Assembly: GCF_034497705.1 (NCBI RefSeq) | Contig: NZ_JAXRUV010000001.1 | Location: 186,001-250,000 of the forward strand | Origin: Marinococcus luteus_A | Lineage (GTDB): Bacteria > Bacillota > Bacilli > Bacillales > Marinococcaceae | Length of the DNA: 64,000 nucleotides | Reading direction: 5' to 3' | Shown: piece by piece, positions 35,369 to 44,764 of the stretch | Numbering within the stretch: the first letter of the stretch is position 1 | How the letters are laid out: each line of letters starts with the position of its first letter | The notes under the pieces: model-generated | Told to the model about the DNA's origin: nothing | What the model saw: only the letters and a program-made list of their open reading frames with translations | Database searches by the model: none | Position numbers and translations under genes: made by a program

Positions 35369-35475
35369 CCCTTTCTGGTGTCTCCAGGAGGGGTTTCCCT
35401 CTTCCATGCAACTGCCGGAAATGAATTTTTTTGATAAAATGAATTATAAAAGAACGAAGAAGTGAGGCGAGAAAC

Positions 35476-38400
35476 GTGCAGACCGACCGTCACATTCAGC
35501 AGGAACGTTTTGAGTTGCTACTTGAGCAGATTGGCATGCCGGAAGAAGAAACCAATCGTTATTTTACAGAAGGCCGCCTCGAAAAGCTTGTTATTCATAA
35601 AGAAAAAAAGCAGTGGCATTTTCATCTGACGCTGGCAGCTCCGCTGCCATTTACGGTTTACGCGCTGCTGAAGGAAAAACTGCAGGCTGCATTTGAAAGC
35701 ATCGCTGACATTGACTTTACGCTTCATTACGAAGAAGGCACCGCGGTGCCGGCGGACGCTATCCCGGATTACTGGCCGCTGATTATGCAGAAGCTCGAAA
35801 ATTACGATCCCCATCTGCGCATGAGGCTGAACGGAGGAGCGCCGTTTCTGCGCGAGGGCGAGTTGATTTTTCCGTGTAAAAGCGATATCGAAATGAATTC
35901 GCTCGGACCGAAGCTGCAGCAGGCGATGAACGACGTTCTGCCATTGTTCGGGCTGCCGGCTGCCACGTTTACGATGGAAGCCAAAACGAGCGATGAAGAG
36001 AAGGAACAGTTCGAAGAAAAGAAAAAGCAGGAAGAGCACTCCAAAGTCATTGAAGCGATGATGGAGCGCAAGAAAAAGGAATCCGAAGCCGATTCCAAGC
36101 GTGCGTCCCAGTCAATTCAGATCGGCTACCCGATCAAGGACGAAGCCGTGCCGCTGAAGGAGATCCGCGAAGAAGAACGCCGCATCACGGTGGAGGGCTA
36201 CATTTTCGAAGCGGAAACGAAGGAGCTCCGCAGCGGCCGGACGCTGCTGACGTTTAAAATTACCGACTACACCGATTCGATTATGATCAAAATGTTCTCC
36301 AAGGATAAAGAACAGGTGCCGCTGCTTGAAGCCGTGCAGAAAGGCATCTGGGTAAAGGCCCGTGGCGGCGTCCAGGATGATACGTTCGTCCGGGACCTGG
36401 TGATGATCGCAAACGACGTGATCCAGGTGCAGGGAACGTCGAAAACCGATGACGCTGAACAGAAGCGTGTCGAGCTGCATGCCCACACGAACATGAGTCA
36501 GATGGATGCGACCGTTTCTGCCGGGGAATACGTAGCCCGGGCAGCCGAATGGGGCCACCCGGCGGTCACGATTACGGACCACGGCGTCGTGCAGTCGTTT
36601 CCGGAGGCATACAATGCCGGCAAAAAGCACGACATCAAAGTGCTGTACGGTATGGAGGCTAACCTCGTGGATGACGGCGTTCCCATCGCCTACAACGAGG
36701 CGGACGTGGATCTGGAAACAGGAACCTATGTCGTTTTTGACGTGGAAACGACCGGCCTGTCGGTCGTGTACGACTCCATTATCGAGCTCGCAGCTGTGAA
36801 GGTAAAAGACGGCGAGATTATCGACAGGTTTGAACGCTTTTCGAACCCGCATGAAAAGCTGACCGACACCATTATTAACCTGACCGGCATCACGGACGAC
36901 ATGCTCGTCGATGCCCCGGAAATTGAGCCGGTGCTTGAAGACTTCTACGCTTTTTCCAAAGACTCGGTGCTGGTCGCCCATAACGCAAGCTTTGACATGG
37001 GCTTTCTCCGGGAGGGATACAAAAAAATCGGTAAAACGGCAGACATGCCGGTGATCGACACGCTCGAATTCGGCCGCTTTTTGTATCCGAATTTAAAAAA
37101 CCACCGGCTGAATACACTATGTAAAACGTTTGATATCGAACTCGTAAGCCACCACCGGGCGATTTACGACGCGGAAGCGACCGGGTACCTGCTGTGGAAA
37201 ATGATGAAGGATGCGCTTGCCCAGGACATCACGAACCATAAACAGTTGAATGACAACATGGGCCAGTCCGGCTTTCACCGCCTGCGCCCGTCGCACTGCA
37301 CGCTGATTGCCCAGACGCAGGAGGGGCTAAAAAACCTGTATCATCTCGTCACGCTTTCGCATCTGGAGTATTTTTTCCGGACACCGAGAATTCCGCGTTC
37401 GAAGCTGCAGAAGTACCGCGAGGGCATACTCGTCGGCTCGGCGTGTGACAAAGGCGAAGTGTTTGAAACGATGATGCAGAAGTCGGAGGACGAAGCGAAA
37501 AAAGCCGCTGAATTTTACGACTACCTCGAGGTGCAGCCGCCGGAAAACTATGCGCACCTGGTGGAGAAGGAGCTTCTGAAAAGCTACGACGATGTCAAGG
37601 ATGTGATTCAAAAAATCATCCGCACCGGTGAGGAACTGAATCTTCCGGTCGTTGCCACCGGTAACGCCCACTATATGGATGAGCACGACTACAGCTACCG
37701 GCAGATTCTGATTGCGTCGCAGGGCGGGGCGAACCCGCTGAACAATCAGACGCTTCCGCAGGTGCACTTTCGCACCACGGGGGAAATGCTCTCCTGCTTC
37801 GATTTTCTGGACGACCGCACCGCAGAAAAAATTGTGGTGGAAAACACCCAGGCGATCGCCGATCAGGTGGAATCAATTCATCCGGTACCAAGCGATCTGT
37901 ACACCCCAAACATTGAAGGGTCGGATAAAGAAATAAGGGAAATGTGCTACCGCCGGGCGGAGAGCATTTACGGCGCGCCCATACCGGATCTCGTGAAGAC
38001 GAGACTCGATAAAGAGCTCGACAGCATTATCGGCAACGGCTTTGACGTCATCTATCTGATTTCGCAGAAGCTCGTGAAAAAATCCCTCGAAGACGGCTAT
38101 CTTGTCGGATCCCGGGGCTCGGTCGGCTCCTCGTTTGTTGCCACAATGACAGAAATTACCGAGGTGAATCCGTTGCCGCCGCACTACGTTTGCCCGGAAT
38201 GCAAGCAGTCGACGTTTTTTGACGACGGCTCGGTCGGCTCCGGCTTCGATCTTCCGGACAAGCTGTGCGACAGCTGCGGTGTGGACATGATTAAAGACGG
38301 TCACGATATTCCGTTTGAGACATTTCTCGGTTTTAAAGGCGACAAGGTGCCCGATATTGACTTGAACTTTTCCGGCGACTACCAGCCGCGGGCCCACAAT

Positions 38401-39771
38401 TACACGAAGGAGCTGTTCGGCGAGGAAAAAGTGTACCGGGCAGGAACGATCGGTACCGTGGCGGACAAAACGGCGTATGGATTTGTGAAGGGCTATCAGA
38501 GCGATCACGAGCTGCATCTGCGCGGAGCGGAAATCGACCGGCTCGTCAGCGGATGTACGGGCGTTAAACGGACAACCGGCCAGCATCCGGGCGGCATTAT
38601 TGTCGTACCGGACGAGTATGACATACATGACTTCTCACCGATTCAGTTTCCGGCAGACGATAAAACGTCGGAATGGAAAACGACGCACTTTGACTTTCAT
38701 TCCATTCACGACAACCTGCTGAAGCTTGACATCCTCGGCCACGATGATCCAACGGTTATACGTATGCTGCAGGATTTAAGCGGCATTGATCCGCAGACGA
38801 TTCCGACCGATGATGCGGAAGTCATGAAAATCTTCGGTGGTCCCGAAGTGCTCGGAGTGACGCCGGAGCAGATCAACTGTAAAACGGGAACGTATGGCAT
38901 TCCGGAGTTCGGTACCCGTTTTGTGCGCCAGATGCTTGAAGATACGAAGCCGTCGACGTTTTCCGAGCTGGTTCAGATTTCCGGGCTTTCCCACGGCGCG
39001 GACGTCTGGGTCGGTAACGCCCAGGAGCTGATCCAGAACGGCACGTGTGAACTGAAGGACGTTATCGGCTGCCGGGACGATATCATGGTGTATTTGATCT
39101 ATAAAGGCATCGAGCATTCGCTCGCCTTTAAAATCATGGAATTCGTCCGCAAGGGGCGCGGGCTCGATCCGGAATGGATTGAAGAAATGAAAAACCACGG
39201 CGTACCGGAGTGGTACATCCAGTCGTGCCTGAAAATTAAATACATGTTCCCGAAGGCGCACGCCACCGCCTATGTGCTGATGGCAGTACGGATCGCCTAC
39301 TTTAAAGTGCATCATCCGATCCTTTTTTACGCAGCGTACTTTACGGTCCGCGCGGATGACTTTGACCTGCCGACCATGATCAACGGCAGCACCTCGATCC
39401 GGGCGAAGCTTGATGAAATCCAGGCGAAGGGATTTGACGCCTCTCCAAAGGAGAAAAGCCTTGTGACCGTGCTTGAGCTTGCGCTTGAAATGACCGAGCG
39501 CGGCTACCGTTTCCAGAAGGTGGACCTGTACCGCTCAGAGGCGAGCGAATTTGTCGTCGACGGCGACGAGTTGATACCGCCGTTCAACGCTCTTGAAGGC
39601 GTAGGAACGAATGCAGCGGTCAACGTAGTGAAAGCGCGTGCCGATGGGGAGTTTTTATCCAAGGAAGACCTGCAGCAGCGCAGCAAGGCAACCAAAACAG
39701 TGATCGAGCATCTCGACCTGCACGGGTGCCTTGACGGACTGCCGGATACGAACCAACTTTCTCTGTTCTAA
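35476..39771 (+). CDS. polC: DNA polymerase III alpha subunit PolC with proofreading exonuclease (GTG start)
   Basis: PolC is the main replicative polymerase of low-GC Gram-positive bacteria. The 1431-residue protein has an N-terminal region, an OB fold (about 230-320), a PHP domain opening ELHAHTNMSQMDA (about 335) that is split by a DEDDh exonuclease with FDVETTGL near 421, a zinc knuckle (CPECKQ near 905, CDSC near 931) and the polymerase core with DIDLNFSGDYQ near 957. It starts at GTG 35476. Length matches B. subtilis PolC. Confidence 0.98.
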   Translation: MQTDRHIQQERFELLLEQIGMPEEETNRYFTEGRLEKLVIHKEKKQWHFHLTLAAPLPFTVYALLKEKLQAAFESIADIDFTLHYEEGTAVPADAIPDYWPLIMQKLENYDPHLRMRLNGGAPFLREGELIFPCKSDIEMNSLGPKLQQAMNDVLPLFGLPAATFTMEAKTSDEEKEQFEEKKKQEEHSKVIEAMMERKKKESEADSKRASQSIQIGYPIKDEAVPLKEIREEERRITVEGYIFEAETKELRSGRTLLTFKITDYTDSIMIKMFSKDKEQVPLLEAVQKGIWVKARGGVQDDTFVRDLVMIANDVIQVQGTSKTDDAEQKRVELHAHTNMSQMDATVSAGEYVARAAEWGHPAVTITDHGVVQSFPEAYNAGKKHDIKVLYGMEANLVDDGVPIAYNEADVDLETGTYVVFDVETTGLSVVYDSIIELAAVKVKDGEIIDRFERFSNPHEKLTDTIINLTGITDDMLVDAPEIEPVLEDFYAFSKDSVLVAHNASFDMGFLREGYKKIGKTADMPVIDTLEFGRFLYPNLKNHRLNTLCKTFDIELVSHHRAIYDAEATGYLLWKMMKDALAQDITNHKQLNDNMGQSGFHRLRPSHCTLIAQTQEGLKNLYHLVTLSHLEYFFRTPRIPRSKLQKYREGILVGSACDKGEVFETMMQKSEDEAKKAAEFYDYLEVQPPENYAHLVEKELLKSYDDVKDVIQKIIRTGEELNLPVVATGNAHYMDEHDYSYRQILIASQGGANPLNNQTLPQVHFRTTGEMLSCFDFLDDRTAEKIVVENTQAIADQVESIHPVPSDLYTPNIEGSDKEIREMCYRRAESIYGAPIPDLVKTRLDKELDSIIGNGFDVIYLISQKLVKKSLEDGYLVGSRGSVGSSFVATMTEITEVNPLPPHYVCPECKQSTFFDDGSVGSGFDLPDKLCDSCGVDMIKDGHDIPFETFLGFKGDKVPDIDLNFSGDYQPRAHNYTKELFGEEKVYRAGTIGTVADKTAYGFVKGYQSDHELHLRGAEIDRLVSGCTGVKRTTGQHPGGIIVVPDEYDIHDFSPIQFPADDKTSEWKTTHFDFHSIHDNLLKLDILGHDDPTVIRMLQDLSGIDPQTIPTDDAEVMKIFGGPEVLGVTPEQINCKTGTYGIPEFGTRFVRQMLEDTKPSTFSELVQISGLSHGADVWVGNAQELIQNGTCELKDVIGCRDDIMVYLIYKGIEHSLAFKIMEFVRKGRGLDPEWIEEMKNHGVPEWYIQSCLKIKYMFPKAHATAYVLMAVRIAYFKVHHPILFYAAYFTVRADDFDLPTMINGSTSIRAKLDEIQAKGFDASPKEKSLVTVLELALEMTERGYRFQKVDLYRSEASEFVVDGDELIPPFNALEGVGTNAAVNVVKARADGEFLSKEDLQQRSKATKTVIEHLDLHGCLDGLPDTNQLSLF

Positions 39772-39784
39772 ACGGCAGCGAGGC

Positions 39785-39813
39785 TTGCGAAAATGCACAA
39801 ATCGTGCTATGAT
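39785..39813 (+). promoter_or_regulatory. Promoter of the rimP-nusA-infB operon
   Basis: TTGCGA (39785-39790) lies exactly 17 bases before TATGAT (39808-39813), with a TGC extended -10 just before it. It begins 14 bases after the polC stop and lies upstream of the hairpin at 39844, so that hairpin is inside this transcript's leader. Confidence 0.7.
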
Positions 39814-39843
39814 AATGGGCAGTGAGAGGTATATCGAGACGGC

Positions 39844-39871
39844 GAAAGAGTGGGTGGATACCCACTCTTTC
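39844..39871 (+). terminator. Leader terminator before rimP (possible NusA-dependent attenuator)
   Basis: GAAAGAGTGGGT and ACCCACTCTTTC form a perfect twelve-pair stem with a GGAT loop. The following U tract is weak (ATTTATGG), which is the type of terminator that needs NusA. It can end polC transcription and also attenuate the rimP-nusA operon, since the promoter at 39785 lies upstream. Confidence 0.75.
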
Positions 39872-39960
39872 ATTTATGGTTGAAGCTTTCTGCATAAAAT
39901 AAACTATATACTATCATTGGAAGAAATGAAGATGATGACAAAGCAGCAGGGAGGTACGTA

Positions 39961-40431
39961 ATGAAAGAAAGTATTAAAGATATCGCAGCACGTCTGGCGC
40001 GGCCGATTGCGGAAGAACTGGACCTGGAACTTGTGGATACAGAGTATAAAAAAGAAGGAAAAAACTGGTACCTTCGGGTGTTTGTGGACAGCCCCTCCGG
40101 TGTGCATCTCGAAGACTGCGGGCGGGTGAGCGAACGGCTGAGTGAACAGCTCGACGCCATGGACCCGGTCCAGGAGGCTTATTATCTGGAGGTTTCTTCA
40201 CCGGGCGCGGAGCGTCCGCTGAATAACGAAGCGGATATCCGCCGTTCAGTCGGAAAAAACGTGTACGTGACCACGTATGAACCCGTTGAAGGAGAAAAAG
40301 CGTTCGAGGGAAAGCTGAGTGACTTCAAAGACGGAGAGCTTTTGATTTCCACCAAACAAAAACAAAAGGAACGCACGGTGCATGTACCGTACAGCAAGGT
40401 AGCTAAAGCAAGGCTCGCCATCATTTTTTAA
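39961..40431 (+). CDS. rimP: Ribosome maturation factor RimP
   Basis: RimP is needed for 30S subunit maturation. The 156-residue protein has the N-terminal KH-like DUF150 domain with LELVDTEYKKEGKNWYLRVF and the signature YYLEVSSPGAERPL, followed by an SH3-like barrel ending in HVPYSKVAKARLAI. AGGGAGG precedes the ATG. It is first in the nusA operon, as in Bacillus. Confidence 0.96.
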   Translation: MKESIKDIAARLARPIAEELDLELVDTEYKKEGKNWYLRVFVDSPSGVHLEDCGRVSERLSEQLDAMDPVQEAYYLEVSSPGAERPLNNEADIRRSVGKNVYVTTYEPVEGEKAFEGKLSDFKDGELLISTKQKQKERTVHVPYSKVAKARLAIIF

Positions 40432-40471
40432 AGGTGCGGCGGGCCTCGAGAAAAAGGAGGATCTGAATTCC

Positions 40472-41587
40472 ATGAATGCAGACTTTATGGAAGCATTGGA
40501 CGTACTCGAAAAGGACAAGGGAATCGATAAAGAAATAGTACTCGAAGCAATCGAGGCCGCGTTGATTTCCGCCTATAAGCGGAATTTCAACCAGGCGCAG
40601 AACGTCCGGGTGGACGTCAACCGTGACACCGGCTCGATTCATGTATTTGCCCGGAAAGAAGTGGTTGAAGAGGTATTTGACCCGAGGCTTGAAATCTCTC
40701 AGGAGGAAGCACAGGCCATCAGCCCGTCATATGAGCTCGACGACGTAGTGGAAATGGAAGTCACCCCGAAAAACTTCGGGCGCATCGCTGCCCAGACGGC
40801 GAAGCAGGTCGTGACCCAGCGCGTGCGCGAAGCCGAGCGCGGCATTATCTATTCCGATTTCATCGACCGCGAAGAAGATATTATGACCGGCATCGTGCAG
40901 CGCCAGGACCACCGCTTTATCTATGTGGATCTCGGGAAGGTGGAGGCACTGCTCCCGCAGAGCGAACAGATGCAGAATGAAACGTACAACCATAATGACA
41001 GGCTGAAAGCATATATCACCAAAGTGGAAAAAACCACAAAGGGACCGCAAATCGTTATTTCCCGTACGCACCCGGGCCTTTTGAAGCGGCTGTTTGAGCT
41101 GGAGGTGCCGGAGATTTATGACGGCACGGTGGAAATTATTTCAGTGGCACGGGAAGCGGGCGACCGCTCGAAAATTTCGGTGTATGCGGACGATCCGGAA
41201 GTGGATCCTGTCGGTTCCTGCGTAGGGCCGAACGGCCAGCGCGTGCAGACGATCGTTAAAGAGCTGAAGGGCGAAAAAATTGATATCGTGCAGTGGTCGG
41301 ATAATCCGGTGGAGTACGTGGCCAACTCGTTGAGTCCGGCGAAAGCCCTGGATGTTCAGGTGAATGAAGAGGAAAAAAGCACGCTCGTCGTAGTGCCGGA
41401 CTACCAGCTTTCCCTGGCTATCGGCAAGCGCGGGCAGAATGCCCGTCTGGCCGCCAAGCTTACCGGCTGGAAAATCGACATTAAAAGTGAAACCGAAGCC
41501 GAAGATCTCGGTATCTTTTCGCCGGAGGATGCGGAAGAAATCCCGGTGACAAGCACAAGCATTGATTTAGACACAGAAGATTTGTAA
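40472..41587 (+). CDS. nusA: Transcription elongation/termination factor NusA
   Basis: NusA binds RNA polymerase and promotes pausing and intrinsic termination. The 371-residue protein has the N-terminal polymerase-binding domain (to about 125), an S1 domain (ERGIIYSDFIDREEDIMTGI), and two KH domains with VGSCVGPNGQRVQTIVKEL and LAIGKRGQNARLAAKLTGW. It lacks the C-terminal acidic repeats of E. coli NusA, normal for Bacillus. It is probably controlled through the leader hairpin at 39844. Confidence 0.97.
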   Translation: MNADFMEALDVLEKDKGIDKEIVLEAIEAALISAYKRNFNQAQNVRVDVNRDTGSIHVFARKEVVEEVFDPRLEISQEEAQAISPSYELDDVVEMEVTPKNFGRIAAQTAKQVVTQRVREAERGIIYSDFIDREEDIMTGIVQRQDHRFIYVDLGKVEALLPQSEQMQNETYNHNDRLKAYITKVEKTTKGPQIVISRTHPGLLKRLFELEVPEIYDGTVEIISVAREAGDRSKISVYADDPEVDPVGSCVGPNGQRVQTIVKELKGEKIDIVQWSDNPVEYVANSLSPAKALDVQVNEEEKSTLVVVPDYQLSLAIGKRGQNARLAAKLTGWKIDIKSETEAEDLGIFSPEDAEEIPVTSTSIDLDTEDL

Positions 41588-41605
41588 AAATGAGGGTGAG
41601 CGGCT

Positions 41606-41881
41606 ATGGTTAAAAAAATTCCCATGAGAAAATGCATTATTACTGGAGAAGAAAAGCCCAAGAAAGAATTGGTGCGAGTCGTTCGGGATCTGGATAACAC
41701 CGTTTTTGTTGACCGCTCCGGCAAAAAGAACGGCCGGGGCGCGTATTTAACAGACAGTGATGATGTGTTTTTACAGGCGAAGGCAAAGGATTCGCTGAGC
41801 CGCCATCTGAAGGTGAAAGTCTCAAGCGAAGACTACGACCGTCTCCTCGAAGAGCGCAGAGGCGCGGGTCATGAACGATAA
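41606..41881 (+). CDS. ylxR: YlxR, RNA-binding protein of the nusA operon (DUF448)
   Basis: The 91-residue basic protein has the family pattern RKCIITGEEKPKKELVRVVR followed by DRSGKKNGRGAYL. YlxR proteins form a small RNA-binding fold, and proposed roles include modulating RNase P. The gene overlaps ylxQ by eleven bases, keeping the conserved nusA-ylxR-ylxQ-infB order. Confidence 0.92.
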   Translation: MVKKIPMRKCIITGEEKPKKELVRVVRDLDNTVFVDRSGKKNGRGAYLTDSDDVFLQAKAKDSLSRHLKVKVSSEDYDRLLEERRGAGHER

Positions 41882-42182
41882 AGCATTGTCCTTTCTTGGC
41901 CTTGCCGCGCGGGCGGGAGAACTGAAAAGCGGCGATGACACCGTTCTTAAAACTGTGCAGACCAAAAAGGCACAGCTGGTCATCGTCGCTGCGGACGCTT
42001 CTGCCAATACGATTAAAAAGTTCACGGATAAAACGGCCTTTTATTCATGCCCTTTTCGGGTTGCCGGAACGAAAGCGGATCTCGGCGCGGCGATCGGAAA
42101 AGAATCGAGAACTATTTTATCCGTTACAGAACGCGGCTTTGCCAAAAAGCTGATAAAATTAATAGATGAAGAAATAAATTAA
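41871..42182 (+). CDS. ylxQ: YlxQ, L7Ae-family K-turn binding protein
   Basis: The 103-residue protein is an L7Ae/L30e/YbxF-type fold with LSFLGLAARAGELKSGDDTV and KKAQLVIVAADASANTIKKF. Relatives bind kink-turn RNA, possibly in rRNA or riboswitches. It stops 13 bases before a small leader ORF and is in the same reading frame as infB downstream. Confidence 0.92.
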   Translation: MNDKALSFLGLAARAGELKSGDDTVLKTVQTKKAQLVIVAADASANTIKKFTDKTAFYSCPFRVAGTKADLGAAIGKESRTILSVTERGFAKKLIKLIDEEIN

Positions 42183-42195
42183 GAAGGACGTGTAG

Positions 42196-42258
42196 ATGGA
42201 GGAAAAACGAACAATATTCAGGAACGATATCTTTGGAAGGAAAGTGATGTCACTATGA
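42196..42258 (+). CDS. Putative 20-residue leader peptide coupled to infB
   Basis: ATG 42196 follows AAGAAGG by eight bases and opens a 20-codon frame (MEEKRTIFRNDIFGRKVMSL) whose TGA overlaps the infB ATG as ATGA at 42255-42258. infB has only a weak, distant site of its own (GGAAGGA, 13 or more bases away), so translation of this ORF could deliver ribosomes to infB. It has no similarity I recognise to the missing IF2 N-terminus. Whether it is translated is unknown. Confidence 0.4.
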   Translation: MEEKRTIFRNDIFGRKVMSL

Positions 42259-44123
42259 GTAAAGTGAGAAGCAATAAAACAAGAAACACCCAGCAGGGAA
42301 ACAGAGGCCCAAGTAAGAAGAAGACCACCCAGAAGCGCCCGGGCGGCGGTCGGAAAGAGCAGCAGGCCACACCGGAAAAAATTACGTTTGCCGGCAGTCT
42401 TTCCGTCGGGGAACTGGCAGAAAAGCTGAATAAGGAAAGCTCTGAAATCATCAAAAAATTGATGAATCTCGGCGTGATGGCGACCATCAATGAAACGCTC
42501 GAGGCAGAGACCATTGAACTGATCGCCACCGATTACGGCGTAGCGGTGGAGCAGGAGGAAGTGGTGGATGAACTCGATATTGATAACTATGTCGAGCAGG
42601 ACGACCCTGCAAAGCTGCAGGAGCGCCCGCCGGTAGTAACCATTATGGGACACGTCGACCACGGGAAAACGACGCTTCTCGACTCCATCCGCCATACAAA
42701 GGTGACCTCCGGGGAAGCCGGCGGCATTACCCAGCATATCGGCGCCTATCAGGTGGAAGAAAACAACAAGCTGATTACCTTCCTTGATACGCCTGGACAC
42801 GCAGCGTTTACGACGATGCGTGCGCGCGGTGCAGAAGTAACCGATATTACGGTTCTGGTTGTCGCGGCGGACGACGGTGTTATGCCGCAGACAAGAGAAG
42901 CTATCAACCACGCCAAGGCGGCAAATGTGCCAATCATTGTCGCGGTAAACAAAATGGACAAGGAAGGCGCGAATCCGGACCGGGTCATGCAGGAGCTGAT
43001 GGAATTTCAGTTAGTGCCGGAAGCATACGGCGGGGAAACGATCTTTGTAAACCTTTCTGCGATTAACGGAGAAGGCATTGATGAACTGCTCGAAATGATT
43101 CTGCTCGTCGCTGAAGTGGAAGACTTCAAAGCGAACCCGGACAAACGGGCACGCGGCAGCGTCGTAGAAGCAGAACTGGATAAAGGGCGCGGCCCGGTTG
43201 CCACTCTGCTCGTTCAAAACGGCACGCTGCACGTCGGCGAGCCGATTGTCGTCGGCAACGCCTTTGGCCGTATTCGGGCAATGGTGGATGATCTTGGCCG
43301 CCAGGTGAAAAGCGCGGGACCATCCAAGCCGGTGGAAATTATCGGCCTGAACGATGTACCGCAGGCAGGCGACCCGTTTGTCGTCTTTGAGGAAGAGAAA
43401 AAAGCCCGCCAGATTGCCGATGCGCGTAAGAGCCGGGCGAAGGACGCCGAGCGTGCCCAAACCTCGAAAATTAACCTTGACGATCTGTTCAGCCAGATTC
43501 AGGAAAACGACATGAAAGAAATCAACGTAATTGTGAAAGCGGACGTGCAGGGCTCGGTTGAAGCGCTTCGCGGCTCCCTTGAAAAAATAGAGGTGGAAGG
43601 CTGCAAGATCAATATCGTACACGCCGGTGCCGGCGCCATTGCAGAATCAGACGTTATCCTCGCCTCGGCCTCCAACGCGATCATTATCGGCTTTAACGTC
43701 CGTCCGGACGTAAACGCCAAGCGTACGGCGGACGCAGAAAATGTGGATCTTCGTCTCCACCAGGTTATATACAATGCGATTGAAGAAATTGAAACAGCCA
43801 TGAAAGGTATGCTCGACCCAGTCTATGAAGAGCGCGTACTCGGACAGGTTGAGGTGCGTCAGCTGTTTAAAGTCTCCCGCGTTGGTACAATTGCCGGAAG
43901 CTATGTTCTCGAAGGCAAAATCACCCGGGACTCCAAAGTGCGTGTTGTGCGCGACGGCGTCGTAATTTTCGACGGCGGTATTAAGGACCTGAAGCGTTAT
44001 AAAGACGACGCCAAGGAAGTCGCAGCCGGCTATGAGTGCGGTGTGACCCTCGAAAACTTTAACGACCTTAAAGAAGGCGACATTATGGAGCCATATATCA
44101 TGGAGGAAGTTAAACGCACATGA
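42255..44123 (+). CDS. infB: Translation initiation factor IF-2, short N-terminus
   Basis: IF2 is the GTPase that brings fMet-tRNA to the 30S subunit and joins the 50S. The GTPase domain begins VVTIMGHVDHGKTTLLDS (near residue 130), with DTPGHAAF and NKMDKEG, followed by domains II-IV. The protein has 622 residues against ~716 in B. subtilis. The usual first N-domain (K-x-R-V-Y-E-Y-A type) is missing: the chain starts with a basic linker, then the second IF2_N module (SLSVGELAEKLNKESSEII). Only 72 bases separate it from ylxQ, leaving no room for the lost domain. It resembles the shorter beta isoform. Confidence 0.95.
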   Translation: MSKVRSNKTRNTQQGNRGPSKKKTTQKRPGGGRKEQQATPEKITFAGSLSVGELAEKLNKESSEIIKKLMNLGVMATINETLEAETIELIATDYGVAVEQEEVVDELDIDNYVEQDDPAKLQERPPVVTIMGHVDHGKTTLLDSIRHTKVTSGEAGGITQHIGAYQVEENNKLITFLDTPGHAAFTTMRARGAEVTDITVLVVAADDGVMPQTREAINHAKAANVPIIVAVNKMDKEGANPDRVMQELMEFQLVPEAYGGETIFVNLSAINGEGIDELLEMILLVAEVEDFKANPDKRARGSVVEAELDKGRGPVATLLVQNGTLHVGEPIVVGNAFGRIRAMVDDLGRQVKSAGPSKPVEIIGLNDVPQAGDPFVVFEEEKKARQIADARKSRAKDAERAQTSKINLDDLFSQIQENDMKEINVIVKADVQGSVEALRGSLEKIEVEGCKINIVHAGAGAIAESDVILASASNAIIIGFNVRPDVNAKRTADAENVDLRLHQVIYNAIEEIETAMKGMLDPVYEERVLGQVEVRQLFKVSRVGTIAGSYVLEGKITRDSKVRVVRDGVVIFDGGIKDLKRYKDDAKEVAAGYECGVTLENFNDLKEGDIMEPYIMEEVKRT

Positions 44124-44395
44124 TCGGCGTCGTCCATGTAGAGTGCATGCTTTATGAAGCGAGTCATTTAAAGCAGAAACGAGCGGTGCTTCAGAGCGTA
44201 AAAACAAAGCTGAAGCAGCGCAACCTCTCCGTGGCGGAAACGGACTACCAGGAGCTTTGGCAGCGGGCAGCTCTTTCGATCGTCACCGTGCATAACGAAA
44301 AGGCCGGGGCGGAAAAAGAGCTGCAGCGTGCCATTCATATGATTGAAAGTTATACGGAATGGGAAATAACCTCCGTACACTATGAATGGTTATAG
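44120..44395 (+). CDS. ylxP: YlxP, DUF503 protein
   Basis: The 91-residue protein begins MIGVVHVECMLYEASHLKQK and has the DUF503 pattern with QRNLSVAETDYQELWQRA. The family is found between infB and rbfA in Bacillus and is thought to help ribosome assembly or binding, but its function is not settled. It overlaps infB by four bases. Confidence 0.9.
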   Translation: MIGVVHVECMLYEASHLKQKRAVLQSVKTKLKQRNLSVAETDYQELWQRAALSIVTVHNEKAGAEKELQRAIHMIESYTEWEITSVHYEWL

Positions 44396-44406
44396 GAGGA
44401 ACAGTG

Positions 44407-44757
44407 ATGGTTAATATACGTGCTCAGCGTGTAGGAGAGCAGATTAAAAAAGAAGTATCAGATATTTTTGCGCGTGGAATCAAGGATCCGCGGGTGCAGT
44501 TTGTGACGGTGACTGACGTAGAGGTGACCGGAGATCTGCAGCAGGCAACGATTTTTGTAACGGTTCTCGGAGAAGAAAAAGATAAAGAGGAAGCGTTTCA
44601 GGGCCTCGAAAAAGCCCGGGGGTTCATCCGCAGTGAAATCGGAAAACGAATCCAGCTTCGCAAAACGCCGGAAATCTTCTTTTCCTTCGATGAATCGATC
44701 GAATACGGCAACCGTATTGAATCACTTCTGCGCGATTTAAATGAGCGGGAGAAGTAG
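44407..44757 (+). CDS. rbfA: 30S ribosome-binding factor RbfA
   Basis: RbfA is a KH-fold factor for late 30S maturation and cold adaptation. The 116-residue protein begins VNIRAQRVGEQIKKEVSDIF and contains VQFVTVTDVEVTGDLQQATI and the RSEIGKRIQLRKTPEI block. The start ATG 44407 follows TAGGAGGAA; an in-frame ATG at 44386 lies before that site and is unlikely. Confidence 0.95.
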   Translation: MVNIRAQRVGEQIKKEVSDIFARGIKDPRVQFVTVTDVEVTGDLQQATIFVTVLGEEKDKEEAFQGLEKARGFIRSEIGKRIQLRKTPEIFFSFDESIEYGNRIESLLRDLNEREK

Positions 44758-44764
44758 AAGAAAG

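Noticed and set aside
38191..38290. Cys-rich segment in PolC as an inserted or foreign element
   Set aside because: The CPEC/CDSC zinc knuckle is a normal feature of PolC.
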